From Mesorhabditis belari (Eukaryota; Nematoda; Chromadorea; Rhabditida; Rhabditidae): DNA of 64,000 bases. The stretch lies in assembly GCA_958450365.1 (NCBI GenBank), contig CAUEEP010000747.1, positions 22,215 to 86,214 of the forward strand, read 5' to 3'. Below, piece by piece: positions 58,166-64,000 of this stretch; the stretch's first letter is position 1; each line of letters opens with the position of its first letter. The position numbers and the translations under genes were made by a program. The notes under the pieces were generated by a model, which ran no database searches, was not told the origin of the DNA, and saw only the letters and a list, made by a program, of their open reading frames with translations.

Positions 58166-58426
58166 TAACGCTTACCGTACCTTTCCCCATTCGTGTCTTT
58201 TCTTGCCTCCGCGTCACCTGCTTTCCTTCAGCGATGGGCAACACGAGAGCTTCATATCCTATGTGGTATCTGTCTGTTTGTATCCTATTTTTTCGGTGTC
58301 CTCTCATTTTTTCTTTAGATCAAAAACAAATGCGAAAAAGAGTCAATCCAAGTTCACGTCACGTCAACCTTCAATTTTCACGCCAATCCAAGCACTCCTT
58401 TCACTAATCTTTTTCCTTTCACTAAG

Positions 58427-58580
58427 CTTTGATTTGTTCAGCAGAGCTTTGATTTGTTCTGAAGCTTTGATTTGTTCAGCAGAGCTTTGATTTGTTCTGA
58501 AGCTTTGATTTGTTCAGCAGAGCTTTGATTTGTTCAGCAAAGCTTTGATTTGTTCACAAAGCTTTGATTTGTTGAGCAAA
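58427..58580 (-). repeat. Isolated patch of the giant-satellite monomer
   Basis: Seven to eight monomers reading gctttgatttgttcagcaga, the reverse orientation of the main array, 14.8 kb beyond its end. Three of them are shortened (tgttctgaagctttg). Confidence 0.9.
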
Positions 58581-59044
58581 GAACGCAAAACCCAATCGCT
58601 AGATTCTTTCTTGTTGTTGAAAATCAATAACATTCAAATCTTGATCAAGTGTAGGCTGGTAAATCAATCAATAATTTGTTCAAAAAATTTTCATCTCTCA
58701 GATTTATTTTGGAAATTATTTTAATTCTTTTAATTGAAATGCTCAGCTCATTCAGGAATTTTTGGGAAAAAAACCTTTGCAAATCTCATGATGCTTTCTA
58801 TTTTGTGCTGTAACTTATCAAAACATACTTTTTCTTTTCCTCATTTTCTTGTCTTCAAATCTTCATTGTCAAGTCTCCAATAGATCACAAGATTCCCCAA
58901 AGATATAATCAAAATTTCTGTTTTTCCTTCCTTTCACCGTCCACAAATCTTTTGCATTCTTTTTCTCATTTCTCACTTTTTTAAATCCTTTATTTTACGA
59001 AGCTTTTTTCTTCTATATTCACAAAAAATTTGCAGAAGGATCGA

Positions 59045-59140
59045 ATGGGTAAAAGAATTGTGGTGTCATTTTTCATCCTTTTCATCACTCTACACAACAT
59101 CTTTACAGAAGCAGCTCCACGAGTTTGTTTTAAATCTTAA
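59045..59140 (+). CDS. Possible short secreted peptide or signal-peptide exon
   Basis: 31-codon frame: MGKRIVVSFFILFITLHNIF, then TEAAPRVCFKS and TAA. The Lys/Arg start, 14-residue hydrophobic core and small-residue cleavage zone (TEA-A) form a textbook signal peptide; about ten residues would remain. A GT donor falls directly after APR, so it may instead be the first exon of a larger secreted peptide gene whose other exons I could not find before unit G at 59285. No family recognised. Confidence 0.4.
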   Translation: MGKRIVVSFFILFITLHNIFTEAAPRVCFKS

Positions 59141-59284
59141 AGAAATCGTTTGACGATAATGATTAAGTGGCTGAGTTTAGCTTACAATGATCTTTTGATC
59201 AATAAATCTTTGTAATCTTGGTAATCTTGTTTTACTAGCATTTATAACATTGAAATGACAAAAGCACAAATTCCTTTAAATAGG

Positions 59285-59975
59285 AAATGTTTTCCATTCA
59301 CTTTTCTATCATTTCAACCCGATTTTAGTCTATTTTAGTCTTCCAAGTGACTTTAAGTGTAAAGAAACCAATTTCTTTGTAAAATTCGATAAAAACCTCT
59401 ATAAAGGAATCGGTTGAACAGATATTCTCAAAATTCGGCCATAGTTGACATTGGCATTGACATTGGCATTGACATTGACATTGACAATCATTGACAACAA
59501 AAGGTTTATGTAAATCATAAAACGCTTAAATTGGGTCTTCGCGCTGTCGCCTTTTTTTGACTATCCGACTTCATGCCTACATAAAAAACTATAGAATATA
59601 AACTTTATAATACTAAACTAATGCTAAACTAAACTAATAATACTAAACAACAAATTTTCATAACATTTCTTGATTCTGTAGAAAATAGGCCTTTCTAATG
59701 CAGCAAGCATTAGATTAATTGATATTGGGTTGATGGAAAAGTTCTTTCCGAAATTTGGGGAGTGTACCTTAAATTTGTCAAGTTTTGACGTTTTATAGCT
59801 TATGCTAAAGCTGAATCCAATACAGATCGATGGGTACAAAAGCCGCCTTGAGAAATCTCTTTTCTAAGAGATTTTACAGCTATTTTAGTAAAGTATTAAT
59901 GAATTTGTGCGTACTGCGGGACTTTGCAGAGCTATTTTGACTTGAGAAGTCGTGAAGTTTTAACTCTTCTCGAAG
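59285..59975 (-). repeat. Dispersed repeats G and A (inverted) plus right-hand tag
   Basis: 59285-59790 is the inverted partner of 48150-48640; 59790-59890 matches the end of unit A inverted. 59898-59975 shares its sequence with 54236-54312. Differences from the 48-kb copy include small indels in the hexamer tract. Confidence 0.8.
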
Positions 59976-60039
59976 TCTTGGCTTCACGTCAAGCTGTTGA
60001 GATTTGTGTGAAATTGCAGTGTGAAATTGCAGTCTACTA

Positions 60040-60180
60040 TGAGTGAAGGCTTCTTTATAGTACCTATTTAGTTCCTATTCAGCTCCTTCAAAACTCTCTT
60101 GAAAGCTCTTTAAAGGTCTAGTTCCCAGAAAGCCCCTATAAAGCTCCTTGAAAACTCCTTTATAGTCCCTATTTAGGAAT
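60040..60180 (-). repeat. Degenerate ctcctt/tagtccctattta repeat
   Basis: Same family as 11468-11790 and 52965-53075 (ttatagtacctatttagttc, aaagctccttgaaaactcct). No coding content. Confidence 0.75.
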
Positions 60181-60532
60181 CTTTCCCTATTAGAAATCTT
60201 TTAGATCATGGAATCATTCTACTAGATTCAAACCTGGATTTCTGCAAAAGTACAAAAGAATTCTTAACTGCATTAAGTGTCTGGCTGGCAGCCAAACCAT
60301 TCTCTAGGCACCCTTTTCAGATTTTTATGTGTACGGCTGTTTTTACACTCTAGATAATAGTGAAGAATACCTGAATTAGCATAAAATATGACTCTCTATA
60401 TTCACCGCTCGTTCGTATGATTAGATCGGGATTCTTTGACCGTCTTGAATCCATGCATTCTCGGGAGGGAGGTTTAAAGGAGATAGATAGGAACTAAATA
60501 AGAACCATAAAGTGTGAAAAGGATGAAAATAT

Positions 60533-60646
60533 AACAACTCGCGCATGCGCGAGTTGTTCATAAAATAGTCAAAATCCTTAATAACTCGCGCATGCGCAAG
60601 TTATTAAGGATTATTGTTCGTCCAAATTATGAACAACTCGCGCATG
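60533..60646. promoter_or_regulatory. Cluster of palindromes with NRF-1-like cores
   Basis: 60533-60558 is a perfect 26-bp palindrome centred on CGCGCATGCGCG. 60573-60612 is a 40-bp palindrome with a single mismatched pair, centred on CGCGCATGCGCA. A half copy (aacaactcgcgcatg) follows at 60632-60646. Both cores fit the NRF-1 consensus YGCGCAYGCGCR, and the arms share aactcgcg although outer arms differ. They could be protein sites, cruciform-forming elements or transposon ends. No adjacent gene start was identified. Confidence 0.7.
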
Positions 60647-60649
60647 AGA

Positions 60650-61545
60650 ATCTGAGTTGGACTACTCTTCTCTTTTGTCTCATATCTCTACTTGCAATTG
60701 ACGGATCGACTTGGGGTTGGTTTTAAAATGTAGCTAATGAAATTCGATTATAGAAAACTATAACTTGCTTAGTAAACTGTAATATAAAAACATAGAGAAA
60801 TTTTAGGTCAAAGTTCACCTACTTATCTGAAAGGGTCAATTCATTTAAAAGCAATTGTTAAGCAAAAAGAGTGCTTTTGTAAGGTCAACTTTTTTATTTT
60901 TTTTGAATTTTTTAGATAGATTTGAATTTTACCCTTAAAACTAGGTCTAGAAAAGTGTTTTCAAATATTTTGGAAAAAAATCATTTTAGGAAAAAAAAGT
61001 AGAGTCTAATACCTTAGCTTTTTTTTAAAAATCTTTTAAGATCACTTTTCTAGACGTAGTTTTAGTCGAGGAGTTCGAATCCGTCGAAAAAATCGGGGCT
61101 CATCTAATAAAAAGTACTCTTTTTCTTTAACAATTGTGCTATTGTTCCGCGGAAGCTAATCACTCTTTTCTCTTCCTCCATATCTGCATTTTCAGTTAAC
61201 CGATCAACTTGTGGTTGTTCTTCAAAAGTTCCTTATAAAATTTCCTACCGGAAACTCTTGTACTTCCTGTACTTTAAACGTATCATAGACTTTCGAGCTT
61301 GCCGTTAATTTAAAAGATTTACAGCATTTTAAAGATTGGAAAATCTAAACTGATCTCTCTTTGTTGCCTTTCTCAAGCCAGTCACTCTACCTTTCTTTTT
61401 AACAATCTATATATAAAATCAATTGTTTGCTTCGTCCATTTGTACGCGCGGGATCTCGGTTTCCCATGAGCCGATTTACGTAATTTTTAGTGCTAGGCTT
61501 AGAATTCTGAGTAGTTTTGTATCTCATATTTTATTTTTTTCAAAG
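60650..61545. other. No recognised gene
   Basis: AT-rich with homopolymer runs. 60880-61050 has short inverted words (ctagaaaagt, acttttctagac). No motif-bearing frame. Confidence 0.4.
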
Positions 61546-61551
61546 GCAAAA

Positions 61552-61624
61552 GTCGGATCGCAACCGGGGTTCGAACTCTGACCCTGTTGGTGCTAGACGA
61601 GGACACTCCTGGCTGCGCCACGTT
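61552..61624 (-). other. tRNA-like element (SINE head or tRNA pseudogene)
   Basis: On the minus strand a tRNA A-box-like tggcgcagccaggag is followed at proper distance by a B box (gagttcgaacccc). Acceptor and T stems pair poorly, so it is not a functional tRNA. Internal RNA polymerase III promoter boxes are intact-looking. Confidence 0.5.
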
Positions 61625-61871
61625 GAGTTAAGAACCAGCAGGAAAAACAGCGAGAAACCTCGCCGAACCGCTTTTTTGCCTGGCCAACTTCTATCTTTTC
61701 CTTAACAATTTATCAATAAATCGTATTTTTATTCTGAAAACTATATTCTTAATATATTCTTACATTCTCCTCTTATATTCTACTCTTATATTCTACTCTT
61801 AATTTATTCCTAACATATTCTCCTCTTTTTTGTCATCTCTTTCACTTTTCCCCTCTTTAATCAAATTTCAG

Positions 61872-62011
61872 ATGACTTCTGTACATTCGGTGGGTCCATC
61901 AATGCAAGTTTACAGCACCGAAGTCACCTCATTTTCCCTTCCCTACGCTTTTTTGTTCATTTTCGGAACGGCTGGCAACGTCGCTGTGCTCACTTATGTT
62001 TTCTTAACAAG
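61872..62011 (+). CDS. First exon of a class A GPCR (TM1), truncated gene
   Basis: ATG directly follows a TTTCAG acceptor (61866-61871), as in genes with a 5' UTR intron or trans-splicing. The exon encodes a short N-terminus (MTSVHSVGPSMQVYSTEVTS) and a full first transmembrane helix (LPYAFLFIFGTAGNVAVLTY), then a GT donor at 62012. The GxxGN motif with Asn1.50 is that of rhodopsin-class receptors, most like peptide receptors. The expected TM2 onward is absent from the next 2 kb: the intron enters duplicated SET-gene sequence at about 62077. Remaining exons may lie beyond the window or be lost. Confidence 0.65.
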
Positions 62012-62076
62012 GTAAATTTGTTTACAGTTTTTTCACTCAAAGATTTAATCAAAAACCCTTTATAATCACTTTAATC

Positions 62077-62198
62077 GTTAAGCCAAAGAACTCAGAGAAC
62101 CAAATGTTGGTGAGTGATGATTCCATTTTCTGGTTTACTGTTTTGAAAAATTTATAGGTGCGATGAAGCAAGCGAGTAAGACGATTAGCCCCGAATCG
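62077..62198 (+). pseudogene. Partial duplicate of the SET gene 3' end
   Basis: Same order as 62553-62711: gttaagccaaag, accaaatgttg, the GTGAGT intron (attttctggtttactgtttt) and gcaagcgagtaagacgatta. The post-SET codons (aagtgtcgtggttggctccc) are deleted. At 62198 it runs directly into the 5' part of the main SET copy. Confidence 0.8.
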
Positions 62199-62690
62199 TG
62201 AATACGTCGGAGAGGTTTGAAAAGCGCGCACAGTTTAAATTTATCAAGTTCCTTCAGGTGATCACTTTTGCGGAAGCCAAACCGAAACCAACACACAAAA
62301 TACCAATTCAGTCTTTCGACGGCAATCACAAAGCTCGACAACAAATTCCTGGTGATCGACGCCACAAGCCTCGGAAATGAAACCAGATTCATAAATCATT
62401 CGCGCAATCCAAATTTGGTAGCGAAACTTGTGATCACGAATAAATATTCCGAACACGATTTTCGGATCGGTTTCTACTCCATGCGTGATATTGAGCCGGG
62501 TAAGCGAATAATTTTAGGCGAGGAACTCACCCTTAACTACTATCCTACAACCGTTAAGCCAAAGCACTCAAAGAAAGGAAGGACCAAATGTTGGTGAGTG
62601 ATGATTCCATTTTCTGGTTTACTGTTTTGAAAAATTTATAGGTGCGATGAAAAGAAGTGTCGTGGTTGGCTCCCTGCAGCAAGCGAGTAA
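62199..62690 (+). pseudogene. SET-domain histone methyltransferase, C-terminal part, frameshifted
   Basis: Exons at about 62199-62214 (EYVGE), 62258-62593 and 62642-62690. Motifs in order: EYVGE-VITFAEA, TKYQFSLSTAITKLDNKFLV, IDATSLGNETRFINHSRNPN, HDFRIGFYSMRDIEPGKRII, EELTLNYY and post-SET CWCDEKKCRGWL, then TAA. This is the cofactor and lysine-binding fold of SUV39/SETMAR-like enzymes that methylate histone H3. Two faults: a one-base frame change between EVITFAEA and TKYQF (62275-62295), and NHSR where the family has NHSC, the Cys that shares zinc with the post-SET cluster. ELTLNY also replaces the usual ELTYDY. The N-terminal pre-SET region is missing here. Probably a pseudogene; a sequencing error could explain the frame change but not the substitutions. 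Confidence 0.82.
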
Positions 62691-62806
62691 GACGATTAGC
62701 CCCGAATCGCAAGCATCTCATTGACATGTTAATTTATATTTTATGGGTTTATTGGGATAGTGTTTTAACCTTTTTCGAATAAAGCTAATTTCGGTATTTT
62801 ATTTAG

Positions 62807-63020
62807 ACTTTCTGAATCATTCTTTACCCCTTTAAATACATTTCTTTATCTCTCTAAAGAGATTTGAGGATTTCAATAAAATCGGCAAAATTCGTGAAAA
62901 TAATTGACTCAACTTTCTGAATCATTCTTTACCCCTTTAAATACATTTCTTTATCTCTCTAAAGAGATTTGAGGATTTCAATAAAATCGGCAAAATTCGT
63001 GAAAATAATTGACTCAACTT
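62807..63020. repeat. 105-bp perfect tandem duplication
   Basis: actttctgaatcattcttta through taattgactca at 62807-62911 is repeated at 62912-63016 without visible change. AATAAA-like signals occur in each. Recent duplication or a sequence-assembly stutter. Confidence 0.9.
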
Positions 63021-63589
63021 TACCCTTTTTTAATTGATATTGATTGAGATCTATGAAAGAACCTCTGCTTGAACTACCCACTTTTACTTTGAACATCACT
63101 TTAAATAAATCTAGAAAATTACTTTGAATAAATCTCGAAAAAGAGCGGTAAGTTGCCTGCGCTTTACGATTTTGAAGCCTTCAATTAAATTCGTGACCTA
63201 GCGGCTGTTTCAATCGATTCATTAGTTGAAATTGTTTTCTTTTTCATTTCTATGCCCTTTACCCGTCTCTTATTGAATCTTTAGCTATTCCACAGAAATT
63301 GAGAAATTGGGACTTTTTTCTTTAGTGAAATGAAAATGAAAATGATTATAACAAAAGTACTTGATTTGATCATCGTTTGCTGTAGATGCATGTATCAAAA
63401 TAGAACAGAAAATAACCTTCCTTTTTTCTCATTAGAAAGCTTTCCTTTTTTCTCTCACAAGTCATTCCAGACATTTTGCTTTAAAACAACACCTGTCTTT
63501 TTCTATACTTTCCATTACTGACGTCAAAAACCAATTGAAATTAATTAAAAATCAAATTTTTAATTATTAGTGATAGCAAAAAAAAAAAA
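63021..63589. other. No recognised gene
   Basis: AT-rich, a 63-codon frame at 63330-63521 without motifs and an A12 run at 63579-63590. Confidence 0.4.
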
Positions 63590-63645
63590 AACCAATGGAA
63601 AACCAGTAGATTGTGGCTTTATTCTTTTTACAAGGTAAAATCCAA
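63590..63645 (-). repeat. Single ccagaatctactgg-family unit
   Basis: aatggaaaaccagtagattg, then ggctttattc and tttacaaggtaaaatccaa, matching 11330-11460 in the same orientation. Confidence 0.85.
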
Positions 63646-63825
63646 GTTTTTAGAGCAATTTTAATTTAAAATTTAAAGCAAATTTAAAAAGCAATTTGTA
63701 TAAGAGAGTTTATTTTATTTGTATAAGATCTTATAGAGTTTGTATAAGAGATATTTTAAATTTATTAACTTTAAAATATAGACGATTAAAATTGAAACAA
63801 GTTGCAGCTTAGTATTGCGAACGAA

Positions 63826-63965
63826 AATGCGTATCAAATCTTTGAATGAAACTGGACACACTTATGTACAAGCGTTTCTTGGATGTTTAAATTTAAGCGG
63901 AGTTCTTTATGAATAGTCCATATTGTGATTGGCGTGCATCGGCGCGATCGAGAGCGGAAGAGAAT
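63826..63965 (+). pseudogene. Decayed inverted copy of the EGF-gene exon at 52368-52537
   Basis: Plus-strand text tatcaaatctttgaa, gaaactggacacac, atgtacaagcgtttct, gcggagttctttatgaatag and attgtgattggcgtgcatcg follows the minus-strand exon closely. The equivalent frame is NAYQIFE, stop, NWTHLCTSVSWMFK, with one Cys lost and a stop codon, so this copy is not functional. It may continue past the window edge. Confidence 0.8.
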
Positions 63966-64000
63966 GAGAGGGAAGATGTGAGAAAAGTGTCTATATCGAA

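Noticed and set aside
61552..61624. Functional tRNA gene
   Set aside because: A and B boxes are present but acceptor and T stems do not pair well, so it is kept only as a tRNA-like element.

Overview
This is a repeat-dominated stretch of an animal nuclear genome, not a bacterial one. Genes are split by very short introns (36-120 bp, with GT donors and mostly TTTCAG/TTTAG-type acceptors). They encode metazoan proteins: a BMP/TGF-beta ligand, an EGF-repeat protein of MEGF6 type, a rhodopsin-class receptor exon and SUV39-like histone methyltransferase pieces. Transposons are BEL/Pao and Tc1/mariner types. The compact introns, the acceptor placed directly before an ATG and the DD37D transposon fit an invertebrate, perhaps a nematode, but the species cannot be fixed from the sequence.

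Layout. 1-2.1 kb: decayed BEL/Pao retrotransposon on the minus strand. 2.1-7 kb: dispersed repeats and AT-rich sequence with no recognised gene. 7-10.6 kb: a tRNA-Val gene, a mariner relic and an almost intact DD37D transposase. 10.8-18.7 kb: a fold-back structure. Two nearly identical inverted arms (10.8-13.4 and 16.55-18.7 kb) flank a BMP gene that I could assemble in eight exons (13154-15475, 387 residues). The right arm carries a second, inverted copy of the BMP 5' flank, signal-peptide exon and start of exon 2, pointing back at the gene's 3' end. 18.7-43.6 kb: one uninterrupted ~25 kb satellite of a ~20-bp monomer containing AAAGCTTT, organised in higher-order units of up to ~3.38 kb. The left arm ends in ~200 bp of the same satellite.

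43.6-60 kb: a mosaic of dispersed repeats, many inverted relative to one another, surrounding a multi-exon EGF-repeat gene on the minus strand (51.48-54.18 kb), a pre-SET fragment (56.9-57.2 kb, minus) and a possible short secreted peptide (59.05 kb). 60-64 kb: GC-rich palindromes, a first exon of a class-A GPCR broken by a duplicated SET-domain gene fragment (62.08-62.69 kb, plus), a 105-bp tandem duplication and a decayed copy of an EGF-gene exon at the right edge.

The genes do not form a functional unit. What ties the window together is structure: the same few tandem-repeat families recur beside each other on both sides of the satellite, several junctions show microhomology or templated filler, and gene pieces are duplicated, inverted or truncated. 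The most notable item is the BMP gene caught between its own inverted 5' copy and a giant satellite whose monomers each carry a TCF/LEF-like core. All gene calls come from reading translations and splice signals by eye; no search was run.
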